Source of the DNA: Chrysoporthe austroafricana
Lineage: Eukaryota; Ascomycota; Sordariomycetes; Diaporthales; Cryphonectriaceae
Length of the DNA stretch: 64,000 nucleotides
Reading direction: 5' to 3'
Assembly: GCA_001051155.2 (NCBI GenBank)
Contig: JYIP02000003.1
Location: 4,092,001-4,156,000, forward strand
Shown here piece by piece: positions 33,881 through 44,649 of this stretch (position 1 is its first letter; every line of letters starts with the position of its first letter). Below the pieces are notes generated by a model that saw only the letters and a program-made list of their open reading frames with translations, searched no databases and was not told the origin of the DNA. Position numbers and translations under genes: made by a program.

Positions 33881-35545
33881 ATGGTCCGCAATCTGGTCGT
33901 CCTCGGGGGCAACTCCCACCCGGAGTTGGTCCACAACATCTGCAACATCCTCGGCATCCCGCCCTGCAACCGCATCCTGTCCAAGTTCTCCGTCGGCGAG
34001 AGTCGGTGCGAGATCCAGGAGACGGTCCGCGGGAAGGACGTCTACATCATACAGACCGCAGGGACCCAGGATGCCAACGTCAAGGTCAACGACCACTTCA
34101 TGGAGCTCTGCATCAGTTAGACCTCCCTCCTGCCCGTGCCCGTGCGAGAGAAAGAGAGAAAGAGAGAGACAAGTGCGCTGACCGCAACCCCCCAGTGGTC
34201 TCTGCCTGCAAGACCGGCTCCGCCAAGAGGGTCACCGCCGTCCTCCCCCTCTTCCCCTATTCGCGACAGCCCGACCTGCCCTACAACAAGGCCGGTGCGC
34301 CCTTGAACAAGGGCCCGAGCGACTCGGGCAAGTACACCTTCGAGAGCGTCCCCGCCACCCCGGGCCCCGGCCTGCCCAAGAGCCTCGGCCTCAACAGCGG
34401 CATCGACATCACCAAGATGCTCACCCAGGTCTCGCTGGCCAACGGCAACGGGACGGCCAAGGGGCAGCAGCACGGCGAGGGGGCGCCCCACCCCGGCGGC
34501 GCGAACGGCGTCGTCGCCCGCGACCACGCCAACTCCGTCTCGTCCGTCACCGGCAACTACACCACCCACGACTACGAGAACCCCCAGATGATCAACGCCT
34601 TCCAGGCCAAGCCCGGGTACAAGCAGTGGGTCGCACAGGCCGGGACCCTGGTGGCGGACCTCCTGACGTGCGCCGGAGCGGACCACGTATGTGCCTCTTC
34701 GAACCCGGAGGGCCTCCTCCTGCCGCTGAAGGGCCTGGATGAGTGTCCTCCCCCCGGCGCGAGGGCTCTATCGCGGGGGTGGTCGTTTCCTTACCCACCG
34801 GTCGCAGCTCGTACTAACTTCTGCTCTGCCTTAGGTCATCACAATGGACTTGCATGACCCTCAGTACGTATTTCCCATCACCTCCAGAGGTGGACGGCGT
34901 GTGCTGACGTTATGTCGCCAAAGGTACCAAGGATTCTTTGACATTCCCGTTGATAATCTCTACGGAAAGCCGCTGCTGCAGCGGTATATTGAACGACAGA
35001 TTCCCGGTTCCAAGGATGCAGTCATTGTCAGTCCGGATGCGGGTGGCGCCAAGCGCGCCACTGCCATCGCCGACGCCCTGGGCTTGAGCTTCGCCCTCAT
35101 TCACAAGGTAGGGACATGAAGAACCCGCGAGACCCCTCGGTCGTGCTGACTGTTTTCGGCGCAGGAACGCCGCCCGACCAAGATCTCGGACCGGCAGAAC
35201 GCCACCATGATGCTCGTGGGCGACGTGCAGGAGCGCTCGTGCATCCTGGTGGACGACCTGGCGGACACCGCCAACACCATCACGCGGGCGGCGAAGCTCC
35301 TGAAGAAGGAGGGGGCCACCACGGTCTACGCGCTCCTCACCCACGGCATCCTCAGCGGCGACGCCATCGCCCGCATCAACGCGTCGTCCATCGACAAGAT
35401 CATCGTCACCAACTCCGTGCCCCAGCACAGCCACCGGCAGGCGTGCCCCAAGCTCGAGGTCCTGGACGTGTCGCACATCTTCGCCGAGGCCATCCGCCGC
35501 GTGCACCACGGCGAGTCCATCAGTGCCCTGTTCCCGCACGACTGA
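33881..35545 (+). CDS. prs1: Ribose-phosphate pyrophosphokinase, Prs1-like with large insertion
   Basis: Five exons: 33881-34115, 34196-34686, 34835-34863, 34924-35107 and 35165-35545, giving 439 aa. All joins rebuild family sequence ([52 protein letters not shown]). The N-terminus begins [13 protein letters not shown]. The PRPP-binding loop is [11 protein letters not shown] near residue 342, and the stretch [15 protein letters not shown] is intact. Between FPYSRQ (about 97-102) and the [13 protein letters not shown] helix there is a roughly 110-residue insertion rich in Gly, Asn and Pro. Yeast Prs1 has a non-homologous region in the same place, while Prs2-4 lack it. The enzyme makes PRPP from ribose-5-phosphate and ATP for nucleotide, His and Trp synthesis. 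Exon 3 is only 29 nt. Confidence 0.94.
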
Positions 35546-36334
35546 GCCCCGGCCCGGGGGGCTGGGTGGACGAAACCTCCAGGGGCGAAGCGGCTGGAAG
35601 CCAGCCAGCTTCGCCACGCATTTATGGTCATCATTTATTTCTCTATCTTTTCTGGCGTTCAGTGAGGGGAGGCCAGGTCTCGACCGCCGCCCGGGTAAGA
35701 CATCCGAAAAATATGCATCTCTGGGGCTTCTGGAGTTGGGAGGTCCGGTAGATTTTGGTTTTTTTCAACCCCCGTTCTTGAAATCAAGAACCGAAATAGT
35801 AAAGGCAAGAAAAAAGTATTTTTGTCAGGCGGCTCGGATCCGGTCCAGGAGCCTCCAGTCGAGTAGGACCTGTGAGGACGAGTCCAGACCAGCGAGACAT
35901 ATGCGCTGCATATTTTCCTGTCATTTCCCGGAAGATACACACTTTTGAGAACGGTCTTATTACACAGCACGACAGATCGATCGATCCCTGAACAATTGCT
36001 GCTATACATATTCCGAGGGAAAATGCTAACGGCCGAGGGCGGTGATGGGCCGTGCCGCGTTGCAGAAGCGGGGCCGCGTAGTAGGATGTTGCGATGTCAT
36101 ACATGCTGTACCTATCTAGATGCGTACGTACGGAGAATGTAATCCATCCATTCGCTATAGATTGACCGCGTCCTGTGTAGAATCGAGGTTAGAACAGAGC
36201 AGAGCCGTCATGGGCGAGCCCGTGCTTACATAATACCGTGGCCAGGGATCTAGAATGCCATATAGGGAGAGAAAAAAATACACCAGTCGGTTCAGTCCTC
36301 ATAGGCTAGTATGAAAATCCAGCAATAATCAACC
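35546..36334. other. Intergenic region prs1 to zinc-knuckle gene
   Basis: A T-rich stretch just after prs1 fits its 3' UTR. The rest is AT-moderate, with no protein-like frame and no obvious repeat. Confidence 0.5.
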
Positions 36335-37119
36335 ATGGTCTCATACACCGTCCTGGCGAGGACCGCACGGTCCCCGGCGACGAGACGCCTCACGCCCCTC
36401 GTCCTCGTCGTCGCCCGATCACCACCACCACCACCACAGCAGCACAACGCCATCACCGCCATCCCGGCACCACACCTCGCGATGGCAGCCCGCGGCCACG
36501 CGTGGGCGGCGCGGGGCCGGAACGCCCGCAGCAGCGACGCCGCCGCCACGGTCTGCCTGCGCTGCGGGCGGCGCGGGCACCTCGCCAGGGACTGTCCCGA
36601 GCCGAAGCGGTGCGTGCGGTGCGGGAGTACGGAGCACCTTGGGTACGAGGTCGGTCTCTCAGCACCCTCCCTGGGGGGGGGGGAACATCTTTATGCGCCT
36701 GTTTTCCCTTCTCGCTTTTTTTTTTTTCTTTAATGATAAACGGTGTCTGGGTGTGTACTGACTGCTGGGCCCTCGAAGTGTACCGAGCCGAAGCGGTGCG
36801 TGCGGTGCGGGAGTACGGAACATCTGGCGTACGAGGTGGGTCAATTTATTCATTTTATTCTCATAGTACCGAAACAGGAAGATGCCCCCCCCCCTTCCTC
36901 GGTACTTGAGCTCTCTATTCTTCCCCCAGCCCCTGTTGGGAGGGCTTTTGTTCTACGTACTGACCACCCGGCTCCCCGAAGTGCCGAGAGCCCAAGAAGT
37001 GTCGCATCTGCGGGGGCGAGGACCACATCGCCGTCCAGTGTCCCCGGAGCGGCAAGCCGTTCTTCTGCTTCAAGTGCGGGCAGGAGGGACACCTCGCGAA
37101 GGACTGCCCGGGCAGATAG
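36335..37119 (+). CDS. CCHC zinc-knuckle protein (Gis2/CNBP-like) with duplicated exon
   Basis: Three exons, 36335-36649, 36779-36835 and 36982-37119, give 169 aa. Five CX2CX4HX4C knuckles are visible: CLRCGRRGHLARDC, CVRCGSTEHLGYEC, CVRCGSTEHLAYEC, CRICGGEDHIAVQC and CFKCGQEGHLAKDC. The second, third and fourth each straddle or abut an exon edge: both introns are phase 0 and fall just before the last Cys of a knuckle. The 57-nt middle exon is about 92% identical to the end of exon 1. Knuckle arrays of this type bind single-stranded nucleic acid (Gis2, Byr3, CNBP), often in translation control. The first 70 residues are basic/Pro-rich and could be replaced by a shorter start at the ATG at 36482. 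If the middle exon is skipped the frame is kept, leaving a four-knuckle protein. Confidence 0.82.
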
Positions 37120-38299
37120 GGGCCGCGAGGCGGGGAGGTGAGCGCGCCGCATTTGCGGGCGCCATGGGGCCCGGTCGGCAGGGCACGACCGGCTGCTTCT
37201 CGTCACCGTGGTCTCTCTCCCCGTGAGCCTGGTCGGCCTGGGGACTATAGGGATGTCGACGCCTGGCGGCCTGCACCCAGCTCATATGATGAAGCCTGGA
37301 AGAGGTTGGCCGGCGGACGTGGGATGAGGTTCGTGTCGCGGTGTGTCGACGACGAGACGGCCTCGACGGCTCGTCTGACATCGCCTGGCTTGTTTGTCTG
37401 GCTATCCATACTCGCGGACGCCGCAGACGGGACGCCCGCCGAGACGATTGGGCTTTTCAGGTGGTGGCATCCACACAGCCGTGCGACGCAAGTTGTAGTA
37501 CAGGCGCCTCGGGATGAGACAGAAGGCTCCAGGCCACAAGATCTCGACGGCAGCAATCCCCAATCCGAATCATCCGGCGGGATCAGCGCTGAGAGCCTCG
37601 ACCGGCACTGGACACAGCATATACGCATATCGTATCACTACGTCAGCCAGAAGACAGACATAATCGCTAGCATCTGGCATGCCTCGTGGGCCTCTACCCG
37701 TCATATCCGGGTCCTCTCTCTCTCGCTAGGTGGGCTGCCGCAGGTGACATCGCGCCGGGTGCGCACGCGCTACGGCCACAGCTGAATACGCACGCGGTGC
37801 CGCAGCTGCCGGGCGCGCGCCACGGCGCCCCCAGCCCCGTCTTGCGAATTAAAATAAAAAGGGACCCACGGGGCTAAAAGGCCGATCAGATCTCTCTCGA
37901 CACTTCCTGCACGTTTAGCCCGCTCGCCTATCGAGAACCAAAAGCAGCCCCAAATCTCCTTTCCGAGATGTGTGTGGGGAGAGACGGGGAGAGAAGGGAG
38001 ATGGGGGGGGGGGCCGGCTGGCGCATAGTGAGTGATAATATTACTATATAAAGCTGACGGCCCCGGAGAAGGTGAGACGATGCACATGAAGAGATTCGCT
38101 GCGCCTCGCGTCAGCAAATGTCACCCGCGTCCCACCGTGGCTTGCTTGCCAGCGTCGTACAAGGGGGGGGGGGCAAAAAGTGTCTCTCATTTATTCTCCA
38201 GAAAACATCCTGTTGGTTTTTCCCGCGTGAAATCTCCGCCGAACAGAGCCACGTCGCCCCGCGCGCACACATGGCAGAGAACCTACCAGCCGAGCCAGG
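37120..38299. other. Intergenic region before the CorA-like gene
   Basis: No credible gene. It includes a G homopolymer at about 38005-38014, a TATA-like word at 38045 and a second G run at about 38164-38173. Confidence 0.5.
38045..38052 (+). promoter_or_regulatory. TATA-like element upstream of the CorA-like gene
   Basis: TATATAAA lies about 250 bases before the start codon at 38300. It matches a TATA-box consensus, but function is not shown and such words also occur by chance. Confidence 0.3.
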
Positions 38300-38469
38300 A
38301 TGACGAGCAGACACGACGCGAGCAGCCCGGCCGCCACCGGCCGCAGCAGCGAAGAGGCGACCGGGGCAGCGGTCCCGCCGGAAGCCTGCGGGGAGGGGCC
38401 CGGGTCGCCGAAAGCCCGAAGGAAGAGACACCGGTCGCCGCCGCCGTGCTCGGTGCTCACCTGGGAACC

Positions 38470-38502
<33 letters not shown>

Positions 38503-39639
38503 GGAGGGTGCCCCACGATGGCGGTGCGAGCGCAAGGTCCTGCCGACGCCCGAGGGGCTGCGGGCCTTCCTTGACGGCGCGCCGGCAGGAGGAGAAGAGG
38601 AAGGCCCGCGGCGACGGCGGAACCCGCTCCTCGTCGTCCGCGGCCTCCCGCCCGCGTTCCTCAACGTCCTCCTCGCGTCCCCGCTGGGCGGCATCGACAC
38701 CGCCTTCCTCGACGCGCACGCAGGCCTCCGCCGCCGTCCCTCCCGCCGCCCGGCCGGGTCCGCGACCGCAGCCTGGGTTTACCCCGAGCTGGTCACCGGG
38801 CTCCAGCGGGCGCTCCGGTGCGGGCAGGGCGGCCGGCTGCCCGTCGACGACGCCAGCCGGCCGGCGGTGCACAGCGTGTCGGACGTGGAGGACCTGGCGG
38901 CCGTGTTCCGCCGCGCGAGCGCGAGCACGCGGGCCGGGGCGGGCGTGGACGTGCTCCTGCTGGGCGCGGCGGGAGGAGGAGGAGGGGGGGAAGAGGTCGA
39001 CGGGAAGCTGCTGAGGCGGGCGCGGAGGAAGGGCCTCGCGGTCGTGGGGCCGAGGGACGAGAAAAACGGCGGCGGGGTGCAGGACGCCGGACACGTCGGC
39101 CTCGTGAAGGGCGACGCGCTCCCCGACGTGGGGCACAGCCTGCAGGAGAGCCTCGCCGCGGCGCCGGGCGGGGATGGCGCGCCAGCGGAGCTGCTGCGGG
39201 CCCTGGAGGAGGAGGCGTACGGGCGGTGGCTGGACTTCTTCGAGGTCCTCACGCCGCGGCGGTGGCCCGCCGCCTTCGACGGGCCGTCGCTCGAGTGGCA
39301 GGCCCTGCAGGCGCTTGAGGGGAACCTCGATATGGCGCGCTCGCTCGCGCGGGCGGGGGATATCACCACCACCACCACCACCACCGCCGCCGCCGCCGCC
39401 GCCGCCGTCGCCCCGGGCCCCGACTGGAGCGAGCTCATTCGCCGCCTGCAGATGCGCATCACCCTCCTCGCCACCATCCCTGCCGCACCCGCGCCCCGCC
39501 TCCTGGCTGCGTACGACGACGAGGTGGTGTCCGTGGCCCCCGGACGGCGACGCCGCAGGAGCAGGGCCCCCTACGAAGACCAGTCCCTCGGCTGGATCCC
39601 TCCGCGGCGGCGCCGGGCCCGCGCCGCACCCATCCCCCC

Positions 39640-39679
<40 letters not shown>

Positions 39680-40492
39680 AACAACACCGCCCCCGCCCCC
39701 GCCGCCCCGCCGCAGGACGAGAACCAGCGCGCCCTCGACCGCGTGACTTACCTCGGCGCGATCCTCCTGCCCGTGTCCCTCGTGTCGTCGGTGCTCTCGA
39801 TGAATGGCGACTTCGAGCCCGGGCAGCCGCTCGGCTGGGTGTTCTGGGCGGCGGCCGCGCCGCTCGTGCTGCTGACGGTGCTGATCATCTACGCCGACAA
39901 GCTGCGGGGCGCCGAGGTGTGGGAGGAGGTGGCCTCCGTCTCGTCCTCGGGCGCGCAGCACGACGACGACGGGCGGTCGGACGACGAAAAGTACCAGGAG
40001 GAAAATAAAGAGAAGAAGAGGAAGTGGAGGTGGTGGTGGCAGCGGGACAAGGCGCCGGCCGCCCTGGCCTCCCTGGCCTCGCCGGCCGGGCGGCTCTACG
40101 CGCAGCCCGACGCCGCCGCCTACGGGGACGACGTGGTCATCGACCTGGGCCCGATCGCCGCGCACCCGCCGGCGGCCGTGAAGATAGTGCCGCCGCCGCC
40201 GCCGCCGTCCTCCGGGGATGGCTACGGCGGAGGGCCAGACCACGAGCAGGACCAGGATACCGACGTCGAGGACGACGAGGAGGACGAAGAGGAGGACGAG
40301 GGGGCCGATGCCGAGGACGAGGACGACAGGCACCGCGGGGCCCACCACCACCACCACCCGCACATGTGGCGGAAGAAGCAGCTCGGCTGGGGCGGCGCGG
40401 CCATGTGCATACTCGGGGTGCGGAAGCCCCTCTGGGCGGCGGACGGGCTGCTGGTCGAGGGGGCGTCGCGGTCGGGGCGGTGGCGGGGGTGA
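38300..40492 (+). CDS. CorA-like divalent-cation transporter domain protein
   Basis: A single-exon frame gives 730 aa. The N-terminal 450 residues are a large cytosolic part with a conserved-looking core (WVYPELVTGLQRALR, WLDFFEVLTPRRWPAAFDG, LEWQALQALEGNLDMA). Two transmembrane helices sit at about 482-500 (YLGAILLPVSLVSSVLS) and 513-532 (GWVFWAAAAPLVLLTVLII), separated by a short loop that starts with MNG. This is the CorA/ZntB two-helix layout, but the usual GMN is SMN here. Many fungi have soluble-domain-rich CorA-like proteins of this kind with unproven transport. Acidic runs of 10 and 12 Asp come from GAC repeats at about 38470-38502 and 39643-39680. The C-terminus has an acidic tract and a His cluster (HHHHHPH), which may bind metal. 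Confidence 0.8.
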
Positions 40493-40962
40493 AGAAGAGG
40501 TACAAGAAGAGAAAAAGAGAGAGAGAGAGAAAGACAGTATGGGAACGGTGGAATCGGTACGCGCCATGGAATGTCTTAATTAATGGAATGAAGAGCACGC
40601 GCTACATAATGTCGCTACATGATATCATAACAGAACGTCTCGTGATACAGATGCAGCCGCAGCAAAAACGACGTCTTGAAGATTCATCGAGGCTCTCTGT
40701 CTCTATATCTCTCCCCCTCTCCTCACCCCCATCCATCCCCTCGGCGAGCGGCCGTGGCGTTGGCGTCGTGGTAATAGTAGTCAGGACAGATAGGCAGGCA
40801 GACAGATAAAATAAACTATATACACCCCCGCCGCCATCCCTCACATCACGCCGTCCGAGGCGGAACCGTAAATATACACGTGATCAATCAAAAAAACACA
40901 GACAAGATCGTAGAAGAACGGAACGGAACGGACGCAGTACGGAGCAGATCAGATCAGATCAA

Positions 40963-40965
<3 letters not shown>

Positions 40966-40995
<30 letters not shown>
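40966..40995. repeat. Poly(A) tract, 30 nt
   Basis: An uninterrupted run of A in the intergenic region. Confidence 0.95.
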
Positions 40996-40996
<1 letters not shown>

Positions 40997-41067
40997 AACA
41001 AACCAGAAGAACGGGGTTTTTTAAAAAAAATTACCATTTATCTTTTTCACCCCCCACAAAACACAAC

Positions 41068-41068
41068 N

Positions 41069-41145
<77 letters not shown>
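41068..41145. repeat. Poly(A) tract of 77 nt preceded by an ambiguous base
   Basis: Position 41068 is N and is followed by 77 A. The true length is likely uncertain because sequencing and assembly fail at such runs. Confidence 0.9.
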
Positions 41146-41148
<3 letters not shown>

Positions 41149-41828
41149 ACAACACAGAAGAAGCGGTGCTTTGATATCATTTTGCCCTGTATCTTTGTGA
41201 ACCCTCAAAAAACAATAAAAAACGCCGTATCCGGATGACGCCACCGAGACCCAGCATGCAAAGTCCCTCCCACCACCACCACCTCTTTCATCCCCCGGTT
41301 CCCTCCTCTGCGCTTCGCTTCGCTTCGCTTCGCTGTCCGTCTGTCTGTCTGCCTATCCGTCTGTCGGTCCGTCTTCTTCGTTGTTTCCGCTCTCGCTGCT
41401 TCCTCGCCCCCGCCCCCCCCCCCTTTTCCTCCTCTGGTCTGATATGTTCTTTCTTTCTCTCCTGGAAAATGAGTGTGGCAAGGAAAACGTCTGCAGATCC
41501 ACCTGATTCCCCCACCCCCATCTTCCCCCCCTCTTCCCCCTCTGGTCGCTCGTGCGTCCGCCGGCCGTAACAGGCTGTATGCAGTGGACTGGTTCCGTTG
41601 GTCTCGAGACTGCATCCAACGGTGATACAGTATATACCCCTTGGGGAAAAAAATATGTGTGGGTCCGCCACGGAGGGAGACCAGAAAAAAAGCCCCAAAA
41701 AAGCCCCAAAAAAGCCCCCCCCCCCCGACCCTCACGTCATGCCATGGTTCGTCGGTTCGTCATGGCCGCACCCCAGCGGGAGGGACGGAGGGAGGGAGAG
41801 AGCGAGCGAGGACGGAGAGAGGACCAGC

Positions 41829-44273
41829 TCAGTGCGGCGACGAGTCGTACCCCGCATCCGAATCGTGCTCGTCGCCGTCGTGGTGCAGCGTGACGCTGTT
41901 GAACTCCTCGAACGGGTCGGCGACCTCGCCGCCGGGCGTGGCCAGGCCGCTGTCGAGCGGCACGCCCTTCATGGGCCGCGACCCGCTGATGTCGACGCTC
42001 TCGCTCTCTTTCACGTTGCGGAAGTTGATGGTGTCCACGCCCCGCCCCGGGTTCGGCACGATCGGCGGCTTCATGTGCCGGATCAGCGCCCACTGCGTCG
42101 TCCGGAAGAAGGGGTGGCCCTTGATGTCGGAGGCGCCCGCGCGGGCGCCCAGCCGGCGGTTCTCGTCCTTGATGAGCAGCTTGCGGATCAGGGACTTGCA
42201 CAGACTGGCCGGGCCATGTCAGCAACGAACGGGTCAACAGGTCGGGCCAGGGGGGCGCTTCAGAGGCTGCACAGAGAGAGAAAGAAGATACTCACTTTGA
42301 TATCTGCGGGGCGCCCGCGTGGTCGGGGAAGGGGATGTCCTCCCGCAGGATGTTGGCAAAGGTGGCGTTCCGGTTCTTGCCCTTGAACGGCGTGGTCCCG
42401 TACAGCATCTCGTAGATGAGGATGCCCAGGGTCCACCAGTCGACGGCGCTCGTGTGGCCGCTCCCCTTGATGACCTCGGGCGCGATGTACTCCTCGGTGC
42501 CGACGAACGAGTTGGTGCGGAAGTTGGCGATGCACGACTTGGTGTCGATGGTGGGCAGCGAGGTGGTGCTCGCGCCGTTCTTGCCGACGATCATGGTCGG
42601 CTTGCCGCCCGGGTCGGACTGCTTGGACAGGTCGAAGTCGGACAGCATGATGTGCCCGGACTGGTGGAGGAGGATATCTGCAGGTTGACGTCAGCGCCCA
42701 GCCAGACGTGCCTCTCTCTCACCTCTCTCTCTGTTTCGAGCACGGAAGGGACAAAAAAAAAAAATGGAAGCTTACTCTCGGGCTTCAGGTCGCGGTAGAT
42801 GAAACCCATGAGGTGGAGGTACTCCAGGGCGGCGGTGACCTCGGCGGCGTAGAAGCGGGCGTCGTCCTCCGGTATGCACTTCCCGGGGCGGGTCTGCAGG
42901 GCGCGGAAGAACTCGCCGCCGCTGCAGTACTCCATGCACAGGTAGAGGTAGTCCTCGGACTGGAAGGAGTGGTAGAGGGTGACGATGAAGGGGTGGTTGC
43001 TGGTGGCGAGGATCTCCTGCTCGGCGAGGGCCCTCTTGATCTTGTTACGCTTGATCATCTCCTTCTTGCTCAGGACTGCAGATTTGTCAGCCTACAGCAA
43101 TGTACCGCGATAGGAAGCATGGTGGTTGTCCCTCGAGGCCCACGAGGCACCGCACTCACCACCCACCACCCACGCACCACCTGGGTGGTGAGGCTGCGGG
43201 GCCCCGCCCAGAAAGGGGGTAGGTAGTAGGTAGGACGGGGAGACGGGACGGAACGGACCTTTCATGGCATACAGCCTGCTGCTCTTCTTCTCCTTGACGA
43301 GGTAGACCTTGCCGACGTCGCCCTTGCCGATCAGCTTGATCTTGTCGAAGCTGGAGGGCCCGACCTCGACGTTCCGGACCTTGATGGAGTTGGAGCTGTA
43401 GGTGCGGCGGAAGGCCAAGGGGGTCCGGCCGGGGGCGGGCAGGGGCGAGAGGCCGTCGGCGTCGGGGACGGCGAGGGCGTTAGGGTCGGCCCCGGCGGCG
43501 GTGTCGCTGCTGGAGACGAGGCCGAGGGTGCTCGCGTTCTTGTTCTCGACGAGGGGCTCCTTGCCGAGCTCGGCGGTAGCGGGCCTGTCGCCGCTGCCCT
43601 TGGGCCCGCCCTTGGAAAAGAGGCCCTGGGCGTTGGGGGCGCTGGCGACGCGGCGCAGCTTGCGGGCGAGCTCCTCCTTGGTGGCGGCGGTGGGCTGCTC
43701 GGCGGGGCTGCCGGGGCCGCCGGGGCCGTCGACCTTGAGCTCGGGGGTGTCGGGCGGGGAGGGGGGCACGGAGCCGTCGTTGTGGTGGCGGAGGGCGGGC
43801 GGGCCCTGGTGGGCAAAGTAGGGGTTCGCGTGGGCGGTCGGGCTGAGGGCCTCGTCGAGCGGGTGGCCCTCGCTGGCGGTGGTGGTGCTGCGCAGGCGGC
43901 CGACGGTCGCGAAGAACTTGGACTGGCGGAACGAGTTCTTGTCGGTCTTGGGGCCGTGGCCGTGGCCGTGGCCGCTGGGGCCGAGGTGGCCTGCAGGGTC
44001 ACCGGCGACGGCGGCGGAGGAGGAGGCGGCGAAGCCCTTCTCCCCCCCGTTGTTGTTGAAGCTGGAGATGCGGAAGAAGTTCTTCAGCTTCTGGGGGAAG
44101 TGGCTGTTGGCGCTGCCATTGGGCTGCTTGGCAGCGGAGGAGGAGGAGGAGGAGGAGGGCATCCTGGTGGAGGCGGTGGCGGATTGGGCGTGGGGATCAT
44201 GCGAGGAGGAGGGGATGCGCGAGGAGCGGCGATGCCATCGTGAGGTGTGCAGGTTGTTCGGGGTGCTGAGCAT
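41829..44273 (-). CDS. nrc-2: AGC-family serine/threonine kinase NRC-2 (Fpk1/Kin82/Ppk22 type)
   Basis: Four exons on the minus strand: 43259-44273, 42776-43075, 42296-42677 and 41829-42204, giving 690 aa. Residues 1-300 are disordered, with Ser/Pro-rich sequence. The kinase domain starts near 310 with [11 protein letters not shown]; the ATP-binding Lys is K338 (YAMK). The catalytic loop is YRDLKPEN (432-439) and the Mg motif is DFD (452-454) instead of DFG. An insert of about 35 residues follows before [14 protein letters not shown]. After the kinase core come [15 protein letters not shown] and an AGC C-terminal tail. YRD, DFD and the insert are typical of NRC-2/Fpk kinases. In yeast, Fpk1/2 activate phospholipid flippases; in Neurospora NRC-2 represses conidiation. 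An 18-bp palindrome lies about 360 bases upstream. Confidence 0.95.
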
Positions 44274-44631
44274 TGCCGCTGCGGGTTTGCGAGGTGCAAG
44301 GTGCAGCAGCAGGTGTGGCAGCGCGGTCGGCGCTGGGGGGGGGTGTGTACTTTTAGGGGAAGGGAAACGCTGCTGGCAGGGGGGGCCCCAAGGCGAGAAG
44401 GCCAGCCCCAGCCCAGGGACGAGAGCGAGAGGAGAGGACGAGAGAGAGGGCGGGCGAAGGGGGGGGGTGTGTATGGTGTGTTCTAGCCCGAGTCAGCGAA
44501 GGGCGGGTGGCAGCGCAGGGCCTGGGGGGAGGGGGGACGTGCTGGGTGCTGGGTGCTGGGTGCTGGGCTGACGAGCCCTGCCCTGTCGCCGTGCTAGCCG
44601 CACGAACCCAGTAAAAAAAAAAAGGTAACGG

Positions 44632-44649
44632 GTAACGTACGTACGTTAC
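44632..44649. promoter_or_regulatory. 18-bp perfect palindrome upstream of nrc-2
   Basis: GTAACGTACGTACGTTAC is its own reverse complement. It is about 360 bases upstream of the nrc-2 start codon, and part of it is preceded by another GGTAACG. It could bind a dimeric regulator; this is inference from symmetry and position only. Confidence 0.4.

Larger units (their letters stand above)
40493..41828. other. Intergenic region between convergent CorA-like gene and nrc-2
   Basis: Two 3' flanks meet here. It contains two long A homopolymers and an ambiguous base (see separate entries), pyrimidine-rich DNA at 41270-41560, and a C/A run at 41690-41728. Frames in it are low in complexity and not credible. 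Confidence 0.5.

Noticed and set aside
38111..40567. 818-aa open frame antisense to the CorA-like gene
   Set aside because: It is a shadow of the GC-rich real gene; the translation is Arg/Pro/Val repeats, whereas the sense frame has transmembrane helices and a CorA layout.
41205..41735. 176-aa minus-strand frame with FGFF-like repeats
   Set aside because: The hydrophobic start arises from a G homopolymer and AAAAAGCCCC repeats, and the rest is from pyrimidine runs.
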